DNA of 64,000 bases, taken from Candidatus Magnetobacterium casense. Lineage in GTDB: Bacteria > Nitrospirota > Thermodesulfovibrionia > Thermodesulfovibrionales > Magnetobacteriaceae. The stretch lies in contig NZ_JMFO01000004.1 of the NCBI RefSeq assembly GCF_000714715.1, positions 62,001-126,000 on the forward strand. Direction: 5' to 3'. Shown one piece after another: positions 7,831-15,925 of the stretch. A program made the translations under genes and the position numbers. Under the pieces are notes generated by a model. It was given only the letters and a program-made list of their open reading frames with translations. It did not search any database and had not been told where the DNA came from. Every line of letters starts with the position of its first letter. The first letter of the stretch is position 1.

Positions 7831-8871
7831 GTGGTCATAAAGACAGAAGACTACACATATGAGCTTCCGAGGGAGCTAATAGCGCAGGAGCCTTGCCAAC
7901 GTCGGCAGGACTCTCGCCTGCTGGTGCTTGGTCGCGATGGCAGCATCCAACACAGACGCTTTGAACAACTGGGTGACTACCTCAACAGCGGCGACCTGCT
8001 GCTCCTGAACGACACCAAGGTGTTGCCAGTGCGTCTGACGGGCACGGACGAATCCGGCAAGGTGCGTGATATCGTAATCGTAAGGGAGCTTGAGACCGGT
8101 GGTTGCCGGATACTCTCCAAGGGCAGGTACACAGGCAGTCTCCGCATAGGGGATGACTTCCATGCCGAGGTCTCTTCGGGTTTGACGGCGGTGTTTTACG
8201 ACGGCACCGGGATGCTGAGTGGCAGCACCCTAAGCGACAAACTCTGGCAGACCGGCCAGATGCCATTGCCCCCCTACATAGAGCGTCCCTCAGGCGGCAT
8301 CGACCGGGAACGATACCAGACCGTCTACGCCAGGGCCGCCGGCTCCATAGCCGCCCCCACGGCAGGACTGCACTTTACCGAGGCCATCCTGCAAGGCATC
8401 AGGGACAAGGGCGTCACCATAAAGCCCATCACCCTGCACGTCGGCATCGGAACGTTCAGACCGATCACCACCGATGACCTTATGGCACACAAAATGGACG
8501 AGGAACACTTTGAAATCGACGCTCACCTGGCTCAACAGATACGGCAGGTCAAGGGCAGGGGCAATCGCATCATCGTCGTCGGCACCACAACGACACGGGC
8601 AGTGGAGGCCTATATGGCAGGCCGGTATCGGCTGACTGAGGAGGAGCGTATCAACGGCGTCATACGTGGCGCTACGGATATATTCATAACACCGGGGTTT
8701 GCCTTTAAGGCGGCGGATGCCCTGCTGACCAACCTGCACATGCCGCGTTCAACGACGCTGGTGCTGGCCTGCGCCTTTGCCGGCAGAGGGCACATTTTAA
8801 ACGCCTACAGGGAGGCCGTTGCCAGGGGGTATAGATTTCTCTCCTACGGTGATGCTATGCTTATTATATGA
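7831..8871 (+). CDS. queA: S-adenosylmethionine:tRNA ribosyltransferase-isomerase QueA
   Basis: A 346-aa QueA, which transfers and rearranges the ribosyl part of SAM onto preQ1 in tRNA to give epoxyqueuosine. The family blocks are all visible: YELPRELIAQEP at the N-terminus, LLLNDTKVLPVRL near 52, AAPTAGLHFTEA near 175, HVGIGTFRPI near 203, and MPRSTTLVLACAFAG near 308. The start codon is GTG at 7831, giving VIKTEDYTYELP as the expected N-terminus. queH lies just upstream and the SPOR gene overlaps the stop by 4 bases, so the three form one transcription unit. Full length, no anomaly. Confidence 0.96.
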   Translation: MVIKTEDYTYELPRELIAQEPCQRRQDSRLLVLGRDGSIQHRRFEQLGDYLNSGDLLLLNDTKVLPVRLTGTDESGKVRDIVIVRELETGGCRILSKGRYTGSLRIGDDFHAEVSSGLTAVFYDGTGMLSGSTLSDKLWQTGQMPLPPYIERPSGGIDRERYQTVYARAAGSIAAPTAGLHFTEAILQGIRDKGVTIKPITLHVGIGTFRPITTDDLMAHKMDEEHFEIDAHLAQQIRQVKGRGNRIIVVGTTTTRAVEAYMAGRYRLTEEERINGVIRGATDIFITPGFAFKAADALLTNLHMPRSTTLVLACAFAGRGHILNAYREAVARGYRFLSYGDAMLII

Positions 8872-9614
8872 GTACGTTTGACAAGTTCAGCCATAGCTTT
8901 ATGGAGGGCAAGGGGTTATTGATCGTGATGATGATAGTGTTTTCGTCATTCAGCTTTGTGGTTGGTTTCTTTGCGGGGAAAAAACTCTCCGACAAAGCGG
9001 CGCTCACCAATACCTCAACGACCTGCACCCCGGAGATGATGGCCGGCAACAAGCCACAGCCGCCGATAAATCTGTTTACCACTACACCTGCCCCATCCGT
9101 CGCCCCTGACACACAACCGGTCGAGAACCTGAACAAGAAAGCAGCCAAGGACTTCCCCCTTGACCAGCCGGTTGAGGACCAGGCCCCCCAGGAACCGGAG
9201 CAGACTGCACCCGTTACAACACCCACTCCACATCCCCAGAAGACCGTTGCAAAACCCACTGCTCCCCCGGTCGTTGCAAAACCTGCAATCAAACCGACAG
9301 AGCCTCCGCATCAACAACTCCAGGTCGTGACCCATGAACCCAAGACGCCAACCAAACAGACACATGCACCCGGCAAAGAGCGTTACATCATCCAGGTGGG
9401 GGCGTTTAAGAGCCTCGGTGAGGCCATGAGGTTGCAGGAGGAGTTAAAGCAGAAGGGGTTTGATTCCAACGTCTCCAAACATCCCATCAAGGAGGGCATG
9501 ACGCTGTATAAGGTCAGACTCGACTACGCCAACTCCAAGGACGAGGCCATTGCAACACTCTCACGGTTAAACAAAAAAGGCATTACAGGCTTTATCAAGG
9601 GCGAAAACCAATAG
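8868..9614 (+). CDS. SPOR-domain membrane protein
   Basis: A 248-aa bitopic protein with a short cytoplasmic N-terminus, one TM helix (about 16-36), a long Pro/Thr-rich periplasmic linker (about 50-165) and a C-terminal SPOR domain (about 170-245, beginning YIIQVGAFKS). SPOR domains bind denuded glycan strands at the division septum, so the protein probably works in cell division or envelope remodelling. Its ATG overlaps the queA stop (ATGA). The coupling to queuosine genes may be only positional. The domain call is firm; the precise role is unknown. Confidence 0.88.
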   Translation: MSTFDKFSHSFMEGKGLLIVMMIVFSSFSFVVGFFAGKKLSDKAALTNTSTTCTPEMMAGNKPQPPINLFTTTPAPSVAPDTQPVENLNKKAAKDFPLDQPVEDQAPQEPEQTAPVTTPTPHPQKTVAKPTAPPVVAKPAIKPTEPPHQQLQVVTHEPKTPTKQTHAPGKERYIIQVGAFKSLGEAMRLQEELKQKGFDSNVSKHPIKEGMTLYKVRLDYANSKDEAIATLSRLNKKGITGFIKGENQ

Positions 9615-9659
9615 GGGCAACAACGATTGCAGGCAGCCCGGTATCGGTTGGCTGTTTCG

Positions 9660-10181
9660 CTACTCTTGGAACACATCCTTAATGTCTATCTCCAGCCCCT
9701 CAATGACCTTGGACTTTACTATGCCCTCATCTGTAGCTTCGGAGAATATCTTGTACTTGTCTCCTTCAATGGTGAGTATCTCAATGGTCTGAAAATCCGG
9801 TATGACAATCCAATACTCAGGCACTCTGTAGCGCTCGTATATATCCCTCTTGGTAATAGTATCCTTGCCAATGGTCCCCCTGGAGACTATCTCACACACC
9901 ATATCAGGCACCCCCCTGACCCAATCCTGAAAAATAGACATGTTCTCTTTCCTGATAAACAACAAGTCAGGCTGTAATCTTTGCTCGCCCTCTTTGAGGA
10001 TGACGTCAAGTGGTGCATAGTACACCTTGCCGGATTTATGTATCTTTATGTGCCGGCTTATTATGTCGTTTAAATTCCAGCTAACATCCTGATGCCTGCC
10101 AAACGGACTAGGCCCCATAACTTCCACCCCATTAATTATCTCTGTCAGGTCAATATCTCTGTCTGTTGCCTGTGTTTCCAT
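9660..10181 (-). CDS. Uma2-family (DUF820) PD-(D/E)XK nuclease-like protein
   Basis: A 173-aa protein of the Uma2 family, restriction-endonuclease-fold proteins abundant in cyanobacteria and some environmental phyla. Core motifs are present: LQPDLLFI (the Asp of PD) near 92-99, and the acidic residue of MVCEIVS near 115, followed by KRDIYERYRVPEYWIV, the family hallmark. The natural substrate is not known; many copies are orphan genes. It converges on the queH-queA-spor unit with a 45-base gap and shows no partner gene. Confidence 0.88.
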   Translation of the reverse strand: METQATDRDIDLTEIINGVEVMGPSPFGRHQDVSWNLNDIISRHIKIHKSGKVYYAPLDVILKEGEQRLQPDLLFIRKENMSIFQDWVRGVPDMVCEIVSRGTIGKDTITKRDIYERYRVPEYWIVIPDFQTIEILTIEGDKYKIFSEATDEGIVKSKVIEGLEIDIKDVFQE

Positions 10182-10227
10182 ATGCGTATCCTGTCATAAA
10201 AGATTGTGTCCTGTCAAATATACCCCG

Positions 10228-10761
10228 TCAAGGCATTAACCAACCTCTTACGAAATAGAAGACCCCAATACTGCCTACCAGCATCCCGGCTATCCATAAC
10301 GGCTTCTTTTTCAATAGCGCCGAAATGGACGACAACAGTATTGCAACCTGCAGGAATATCACAGCCATGCCAAAGGCCTTTGAATGACTCCTGGCGTTGT
10401 CTCTGATAGCCTCAAGGTCTCTTGCATCTTTTTCTATCTTGTTTTTTTCCTCGATGTACTTTTTGATCTTTTGGTCGTAGGTGGTTATCCTCTTTTCATA
10501 GTCTTGGACGAGGCCGTCAGGGAGTGTTTGCCGTTTTTCCGAGAGATCGATTTCTATGCGCTCCTTCTGTGTTTCGTAGAGGTATTGTTTAACGCTCTTT
10601 GCCTGATAATACGCCCATTGGTCTGATGCCTGAGACTGTGTCAGGACGGAGAGGGTCGAAAAACCCCCACCCTTAAACGTTGAAAGTGTGGCACACACGG
10701 CCAGTACGACCGTAGAAAGTGCAAGGTAATTTAACCAGGGTTCTTTTTTTTCTTCTGCCAT
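10228..10761 (-). CDS. DUF4337 membrane protein
   Basis: A 177-aa inner-membrane protein with one N-terminal TM helix (about 12-30), a long charged helical or coiled-coil middle (about 55-125, rich in Lys/Glu), and two closely spaced C-terminal TM helices (about 130-150 and 155-173). The topology and the N-terminal WLNYLALSTVVLAVCATL segment fit DUF4337. Function is unknown. It is divergent from the HDOD gene across a 131-base intergenic region that must hold both promoters. Confidence 0.75.
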   Translation of the reverse strand: MAEEKKEPWLNYLALSTVVLAVCATLSTFKGGGFSTLSVLTQSQASDQWAYYQAKSVKQYLYETQKERIEIDLSEKRQTLPDGLVQDYEKRITTYDQKIKKYIEEKNKIEKDARDLEAIRDNARSHSKAFGMAVIFLQVAILLSSISALLKKKPLWIAGMLVGSIGVFYFVRGWLMP

Positions 10762-10892
10762 AGTGCTACCGTGATATCATTATAACATATCCGGCAATAA
10801 TGCTGCACATGCCCCGTAAAGAAAAAAATAACTTGCGAATAAGAATTATGTTTACTTTATATCTACAGACATGTTAAACTGTAATCGTTGTT

Positions 10893-12473
10893 ATGACGGA
10901 CAAAATGACAATAAAGAAAATACCCATAGTAGTGCGTTTGTTGGACATAATAAATGCACACAGGGAATTCCCTGCCATGTCGCGGACAATCACGCTTGTG
11001 AGCAAGCAGACCGCAGCCGGCAGCGATGCCTCGGTAACGGAACTGACCAACACCATCCTGGATGACTTCGCCCTGTCCAACAAGCTGCTGAGGATGGTCA
11101 ACACAGCCGCCTATATCAAGTACCACGGGGCCGGAAGGATCACCACGGTCTCCCGTGCCGTCTACATACTTGGATTTCACCACGTAAGGGATGCGGCGTT
11201 GTCGCTGCTGCTCTTTGAACAAATAAAGAACAAGGCCCTGGCCATGGAGCTGAGGGAATCTTTTGTGATGTCCTTTATGAGTGGCGTAATAGCAAAGGAG
11301 ATGGGTAAGAAGCTAGGTGTCCAGGACGTAGAGGAGGCTTTTATCTGCTCGATGTTTCATGACCTTGGAAAACTGCTGACCAGGTTTTATCTGCCCGATG
11401 AGCAGAGAAAGATAAAAGACCTTGCCGTTAACCAAAACGCCACCGAAGATGAGACGGCACCATCGGTCATAAATGCCACATACGATACCGTCGGCATGGA
11501 GGTTGCCAAACACTGGAACTTCTCCGATAACATTGTCCACTGTATGCACAAGATACCACTATACAAGCTCACCAAACCCAAGACCGACCTGGAAACCATC
11601 AGGTGTCTTGTCCTGTTCTCCAACAAACTGTGTGAGCTGATAAACAAGACAAAGCCCAATTCCGAAGATTGGAAAAAGGCCCTGGATACCTTTAAACATC
11701 GCTTTGATACCTGCTTCACCTCCGATGAGAAGATGATAACCGATGTGATAGAAGCCTCATTTAACGAGGTAAAGTCCTACTGTGACAACTTCAATCTGAG
11801 CATGGGACACAGCCACTTCCTGCAGAACCTGGAGTTTGTAGTAAAGGGTCAGGATGCGGCAGGCAAGGGTAAAAAACATGCCGAGCCTGGTGCAAGAAGC
11901 CCGATGCAGATACTTGACGGTCTGCTTGACGGCGAGGATGAAAGCTCCGAGGTCATGACCCCGGAGGACGTGCTTGCCAAGGGCATACTGGAAATAGCCA
12001 ATGCCCTGCTTGAGAGCTTTTCGCTAAATGACATATTGCGAATGATCCTTGAGGTCTTGTACCGCGGAATGGAGTTTACGCGTGTTGTCATCAGCATCAG
12101 AAGTCCTAAGGAACCTTACATGGAAGGTCGCTTTGGTTTTGGCCAGAGCATAGACAAGCTGGTTAAGGGGTTTCGGTTCCAGGTTGAAAAGACCTCCGAA
12201 GACGTCTTTAACATATCCCTGAGCAGAGACTCAATCGTCCTGATCAACAACGTCCATGACGTGGAGGTGCAGTCGTGTATACCCACGTGGTTGCGCACAG
12301 TGTTTAATGCCAACACGTTTATAGTGATTCCGATCACGCTGCGCAAGGCCCCGATAGCGCTAATCTATGGCGACTGGGTAAGTGTTGATCCCAAGGCACT
12401 GCATCCCAAGCGCCTCAGATACGTCAAGACGCTCCGAAATCAAGCCATGTTGGCCATCAAACACTCAATGTAA
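10893..12473 (+). CDS. HDOD-GAF signalling protein
   Basis: A 526-aa cytoplasmic regulator. Residues 1-280 form an HDOD domain (FPAMSRTI near 28, LRMVNTAAYIKYHG near 70, SMFHDLGKLL near 152), a catalytically altered HD relative used in signalling. After a low-complexity linker (about 310-355) a GAF domain fills the rest (about 365-520). HDOD proteins often act in c-di-GMP, motility or stress circuits, so a link with the motility genes further right is possible but not shown. Its stop overlaps by one base the start of a truncated ParA-like gene, so the two formed an operon. Confidence 0.85.
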   Translation: MTDKMTIKKIPIVVRLLDIINAHREFPAMSRTITLVSKQTAAGSDASVTELTNTILDDFALSNKLLRMVNTAAYIKYHGAGRITTVSRAVYILGFHHVRDAALSLLLFEQIKNKALAMELRESFVMSFMSGVIAKEMGKKLGVQDVEEAFICSMFHDLGKLLTRFYLPDEQRKIKDLAVNQNATEDETAPSVINATYDTVGMEVAKHWNFSDNIVHCMHKIPLYKLTKPKTDLETIRCLVLFSNKLCELINKTKPNSEDWKKALDTFKHRFDTCFTSDEKMITDVIEASFNEVKSYCDNFNLSMGHSHFLQNLEFVVKGQDAAGKGKKHAEPGARSPMQILDGLLDGEDESSEVMTPEDVLAKGILEIANALLESFSLNDILRMILEVLYRGMEFTRVVISIRSPKEPYMEGRFGFGQSIDKLVKGFRFQVEKTSEDVFNISLSRDSIVLINNVHDVEVQSCIPTWLRTVFNANTFIVIPITLRKAPIALIYGDWVSVDPKALHPKRLRYVKTLRNQAMLAIKHSM

Positions 12474-12754
12474 TGCCATACGGTGAGGGAGGCATGTCCG
12501 GCGTCATCAGTCCCCCCAAAACTACCCAAGGCAAAAAAGTTGCCCATGCCAAGGCCAAGGTCAAAATGAGCAGCGGTATGGTCATAACATTCTATTCGTA
12601 TAAGGGCGGGGTAGGACGCAGTTTTATCCTCGCCAATGTCAGTGTCCTGCTGTCTAAATGGGGCTATCGCGTGCTGTGTATTGATTGGGATTTGGAAGCA
12701 CCAGGATTGAGTCATTATTTCGCTCCATGGAACAACAACCCAAAGCATCATTAA
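12473..12754 (+). pseudogene. Truncated ParA/MinD-like ATPase (5' fragment)
   Basis: Only 93 codons of a P-loop ATPase that is normally 250 residues or more. The fragment contains the deviant Walker A KGGVGRSF (near 48-55), typical of the KGGVGR subgroup, and Walker A' VLCIDWDLEAPG (near 74-85), then ends at a stop after HYFAPW. Nothing resembling the rest of the domain follows before the next gene. The natural start may be the ATG at 12569 (MSSGMVITFYS), since about 30 poorly conserved residues precede it. TAATG coupling to the HDOD gene suggests a former regulatory pair. Confidence 0.7.
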
Positions 12755-12837
12755 ATTTGTGCAATACATCCCAAAAAACTGATAACCTGATATTAAAAAT
12801 ATAAAATAGAATATACAGCAAAGGAGGGTGTTTGACA

Positions 12838-12987
12838 TTGACTGAGACACAGAGTATATGTGCCATATGTGCGTGGCGTGAGCACTGCAAGAAGAAGTTC
12901 ACCGTTTCGGGACAGATGCTGCGGTGTAACGAATTCTCGCAGGATATCACCATAAAAGACGATAAACCCAAGGACGACAAAAAATGA
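12838..12987 (+). CDS. Small cysteine-rich protein, 49 aa
   Basis: A short gene starting with TTG. A perfect AAGGAGG (12821-12827) lies 10 bases before the TTG at 12838; an in-frame TTG at 12832, 4 bases from it, is the alternative. The product has four cysteines in the pattern CAIC-AWREHC-11 residues-RCNEF, followed by an acidic/Lys tail, and looks like a metal-binding knuckle. I recall similar tiny proteins in delta-proteobacterial and Nitrospirota genomes, but no function. It sits 66 bases upstream of the TerD-vWA gene on the same strand and is probably co-transcribed with it. Confidence 0.65.
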   Translation: MTETQSICAICAWREHCKKKFTVSGQMLRCNEFSQDITIKDDKPKDDKK

Positions 12988-13053
12988 CACAATAGTAACA
13001 TAATTCAGGCACGACGCCTGTTGTATACCACACCAAATAAGGAGGCAACAGAC

Positions 13054-14352
13054 ATGGCAGAACTCAAGGCAAAGACCGTACTCAGTGCAAAGGGTGATGA
13101 GGCCTACATAGAGGTCAAACAGTTGAAGATTGCTCTGACGTGGAGCGCCACAGTTGACCTGGACATGATGGCCTTCTACAGGGCAAAGGACGGCAGAACC
13201 GGCGGGGTGTTCTCCTCCAACTACGAGGGTGGCTCCATGGGCGACCTCAACGGCTTCCCGTTCATTGCACTGAGCGCCGATGCCGGTGTTGGCGCCCGGG
13301 GCGGGGACAACGAAGAAACCATCCGCATCACAAGGCTCGATGACATGGCCGAGGTCTACATATGCGCCGTCAACTTCACCGATGCCCTCAAGAATAATCC
13401 AACCTCCTTCAGCAACTACGACGCCTCTGTCAGCATCACCAGCGACAAGGGCGAAACCGTCGCCGTCCCGCTGAACTCCACACAAACCGGCACGTGCGCC
13501 GTCATTGCCAGGATCGACAACACATCCTTTATCGGCGCCAAGCTCATCAACGAAAACAACATCCTCGACCTGCCCTCGTTGCAGCGTACCATCCCGGGGG
13601 CGATGTCGCTTGTCATATCCTCCAAGAGTCCGGAGGAGATCAAGGCCGTCAAGCGATTCCTGGAACTCCGAAAGAAGGCCGATACCGCTATTGCCCGTGC
13701 CGGACTCGACCAACAGAGGGCCAGGGTGGCCATGGCAATAGACGTCTCAGCTTCGATGGAGCATCTGTTTGACAACGGCGTGGTGCAGAGGGCGTGTGAG
13801 CGACTGCTTGCCCTGGCCGTGAAGTTCGACGACAACGGCGCCATCGATATCTTTATCTTCGACCACAGGGACCACGAGGTGGGAGAGCTGCATCAGTCCA
13901 AGTTCTATGGCTTTGTCGAAAACGCAATACTCAAGAAATTCCAGGGCAAAATATGGGGGGCAACCAGCTATGCCGGTGTCATACGACGTATAACCAAAAA
14001 GTACACCACCACACCCGGCTTCTGGGGCAGTCTTGTCGGCAAAAAGCCGCTCCCGCAAGAGCCGGCCTACGTCCTGTTTGTGACCGACGGCGACAACGGC
14101 GACAAAAACGACACGGAAAGCGCCATCACGGATGCCTCAAAAGAAGCCATCTTCTGGCAGTTTGTTGGCATCGGCAAGTCCACATTCAGCTTTCTGGAGC
14201 GTTTGGATACCATGCCGGGGCGTTTCATTGACAACGCAAACTTCTTCAAACTCAACGACCTTGACGCAATCTCTGACGACGAACTCTACGACAGACTCCT
14301 GGCAGAATTCCCGTTATGGCTAAAACTTGCCAAGGGCAAAGGACTGTTCTAA
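13054..14352 (+). CDS. TerD domain-vWA domain protein (TerF-like)
   Basis: 432 aa from the ATG at 13054, which has AAGGAGG 8 bases upstream; the frame is open further back to 13021. Residues 1-190 are a TerD-type calcium-binding beta-sandwich (LTWSATVDLDMMAF, then GARGGDNEE at the metal site). Residues about 220-430 are a von Willebrand A domain with an intact MIDAS: DVSAS near 231-235, a Thr in the GATSYAG loop, and FVTDGDNGD near 345. This TerD plus vWA layout matches TerF-class proteins of tellurite-resistance/stress operons. No other ter gene is present, so this is an orphan Ter protein with the small Cys protein as its only neighbour. Confidence 0.85.
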   Translation: MAELKAKTVLSAKGDEAYIEVKQLKIALTWSATVDLDMMAFYRAKDGRTGGVFSSNYEGGSMGDLNGFPFIALSADAGVGARGGDNEETIRITRLDDMAEVYICAVNFTDALKNNPTSFSNYDASVSITSDKGETVAVPLNSTQTGTCAVIARIDNTSFIGAKLINENNILDLPSLQRTIPGAMSLVISSKSPEEIKAVKRFLELRKKADTAIARAGLDQQRARVAMAIDVSASMEHLFDNGVVQRACERLLALAVKFDDNGAIDIFIFDHRDHEVGELHQSKFYGFVENAILKKFQGKIWGATSYAGVIRRITKKYTTTPGFWGSLVGKKPLPQEPAYVLFVTDGDNGDKNDTESAITDASKEAIFWQFVGIGKSTFSFLERLDTMPGRFIDNANFFKLNDLDAISDDELYDRLLAEFPLWLKLAKGKGLF

Positions 14353-14370
14353 GCATGCGATACAAAGAAA

Positions 14371-14437
14371 GAAAGGGGCGGCTCCGCCCCCCTTCAGAAC
14401 CCCCCGCAAGGGGACCAGTCCCCTTGACCCCATAAAA
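14371..14437. repeat. Composite GC-rich intergenic repeat, copy 2, with hairpin
   Basis: GGGGCGG (14375-14381) pairs with CCGCCCC (14384-14390). It is followed by the palindrome AAGGGGAC-CA-GTCCCCTT (14408-14425) and CCCCTTGACCCC (14420-14431) with an AT-rich tail. Block order matches copy 1 at 3.0-3.1 kb. It lies directly after the TerD-vWA stop and may end that transcript. Confidence 0.7.
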
Positions 14438-14462
14438 ATGCCACGTCTGTTGTATTTAATCC

Positions 14463-14480
14463 ATCGAAATCTGCTATAAT
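14463..14480 (+). promoter_or_regulatory. Extended -10 promoter (shared 18-bp block)
   Basis: TG-C-TATAAT with the -10 hexamer at 14475-14480. The expected start point falls at about 14487-14488, which is the ATG of the permease gene, so the mRNA may be leaderless. The 18 bases at 14463-14480 are identical to 58953-58970 in front of osmC. Confidence 0.6.
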
Positions 14481-14487
14481 GTCGGTA

Positions 14488-15468
14488 ATGGAACTATTGA
14501 GCGTTGTATTTCCGGTATCGGGGGTAGAGACCAACGTACTGTTGCCGCCTTTGGTAGCGATGGTGATATCGGTTTTCACGTCGATGGGGGGTGTGTCGGG
14601 GGCGTTTTTGCTATTGCCGTTTCAGATGAGCGTCCTGGGGTATACGGCGCCATCGGTCAGCGGGACCAACCACGTCTACAACATCGTTGCCATACCAAGC
14701 GGTGTATGGCAGTACATAAAGGAAGGACGGATGGCCTGGCCTGTGACGTGGGTTGTGGTGTTGGGGACACTGCCGGGGGTTTTTATCGGATATTACGTGC
14801 GGGTGCATTATCTGCCTGACCCCAAACCGTTTAAGCTATTTGTGGGATGCGTGCTGCTGTATATCGGCAGCAGACTATTAAAGGGGATTTTTCCTGACAA
14901 GACAGACCCCGCTGTCACTGCCGCAAACCCCCTGGAGGCTAAGTTTAAGCTCAAGGCGGAACAGATCAGGCAGCAACAGAGCCGGCGCATGGCAGCAGGG
15001 TTGCCGCCGGAGGCCGTCATAAAGACCGTGTCGATATCCTTGCGGCGGATCGAATATGAGTTCTGGTCGGAGCGATTTTCGTTTAACCCGCTCAGTATGT
15101 TTGCCCTGGCCCTTGTTGTCGGGGTAATCGGCGGGGCATATGGCATTGGTGGTGGGGCGATCATTGCCCCGTTCTGCGTGGCCGTGTTTCACCTGCCCGT
15201 ATACACGATAGCGGGGGCGGCTCTGATGGGAACGTTTATAACGTCGTTTGTCGGGGCGGTGTTTTTCACCCTCATTCCGATGGCAACCGCAGGGGTGTCC
15301 GCAACTCCGGACTGGATGTTGGGCGGACTCTTTGGCCTTGGCGGCTTTGCGGGCATGTACATCGGAGCACGACTGCAAAAGTTTGTCCCACAGAAACACA
15401 TCAAAATCCTCATCGGACTGCTTATCGTTATGCTCGCCATGAGATACATCACACAGTTCTTCTTTTAG
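14488..15468 (+). CDS. TauE/SafE-family anion permease
   Basis: About 326 aa from the ATG at 14488; an ATG at 14479 also exists but lies inside the -10 box. It is a polytopic membrane protein with roughly eight hydrophobic segments in two repeats, each with the Gly-rich family signature (GGVSGAFLLLPF near 40, GVIGGAYGIGGGAIIAPF near 215-232) and a charged cytoplasmic insert at about 140-195. Family members export sulfite, sulfoacetate or other sulfur oxyanions; the substrate here is unknown. A second TauE protein is encoded at 54.6-55.6 kb but is only distantly similar. It appears monocistronic. Confidence 0.88.
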   Translation: MELLSVVFPVSGVETNVLLPPLVAMVISVFTSMGGVSGAFLLLPFQMSVLGYTAPSVSGTNHVYNIVAIPSGVWQYIKEGRMAWPVTWVVVLGTLPGVFIGYYVRVHYLPDPKPFKLFVGCVLLYIGSRLLKGIFPDKTDPAVTAANPLEAKFKLKAEQIRQQQSRRMAAGLPPEAVIKTVSISLRRIEYEFWSERFSFNPLSMFALALVVGVIGGAYGIGGGAIIAPFCVAVFHLPVYTIAGAALMGTFITSFVGAVFFTLIPMATAGVSATPDWMLGGLFGLGGFAGMYIGARLQKFVPQKHIKILIGLLIVMLAMRYITQFFF

Positions 15469-15495
15469 GCATGAGCACCCGGTAGCGCACCACAA

Positions 15496-15540
15496 TCAAT
15501 CATGGTTGTCAGGAGCTGTAATTGCAGGCAGCTTACCCAC
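15496..15540 (-). pseudogene. hicA toxin remnant (N-terminal stub)
   Basis: Nine bases after the hicB stop codon, a GTG (15540) opens a 14-codon frame reading GKLPAITAPDNHD before a TGA. GKLPAI followed by a Thr or Lys is the usual start of HicA mRNA-interferase toxins, and HicA lies beside HicB in most loci. The rest of the roughly 60-80-residue toxin is absent, the sequence running into the end of the permease gene. I read this as a deleted toxin gene. Confidence 0.55.
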
Positions 15541-15549
15541 TATATTTGC

Positions 15550-15771
15550 CTAAACATTTACTTGCTGTAATGCTACAAATTTTAGCTGAGGAGGTGTCTC
15601 TTCTTCAAGGCAGAGGTCTATTACCTCTCTTATGCGTGGATATAATTCTTCAAGGGTTTTGGCCTGTGTATAACAGCTCTTCAAGGCGGGAACAGTCGCT
15701 ACATAATAGTCGTCCTCATCCATCTCTATTAGTACACTAAAAGTTAAGTGCCTGTCTATTGCCTCTTGCAT
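15550..15771 (-). CDS. HicB-family antitoxin
   Basis: A 73-aa single-domain HicB/UPF0150 protein: an RNase-H-like fold with the FSVLIEMDEDDYYVATVPAL strand-turn segment and a helix ending LEELYPRIREVIDLCLEE. It lacks the C-terminal DNA-binding domain of longer HicB proteins, so it probably acts only by binding toxin. GGAAGGAG lies 7 bases before the ATG. The toxin gene that should be paired with it survives only as a stub, making this an orphan antitoxin. Confidence 0.85.
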   Translation of the reverse strand: MQEAIDRHLTFSVLIEMDEDDYYVATVPALKSCYTQAKTLEELYPRIREVIDLCLEEETPPQLKFVALQQVNV

Positions 15772-15925
15772 TAAACAACTCCTTCCTTATTTCATTCCAA
15801 GCAGGTAGGCCTAGTCCCCGACGTCGATTGGCAGATTTTTAAGTAGATACGCCTTAATTTCAAGTATCGCCTAAAGCGTCGCCCCCCTCCCCTTGCCCCT
15901 GAGCATCACGGGAGGGGGCAAAAGG

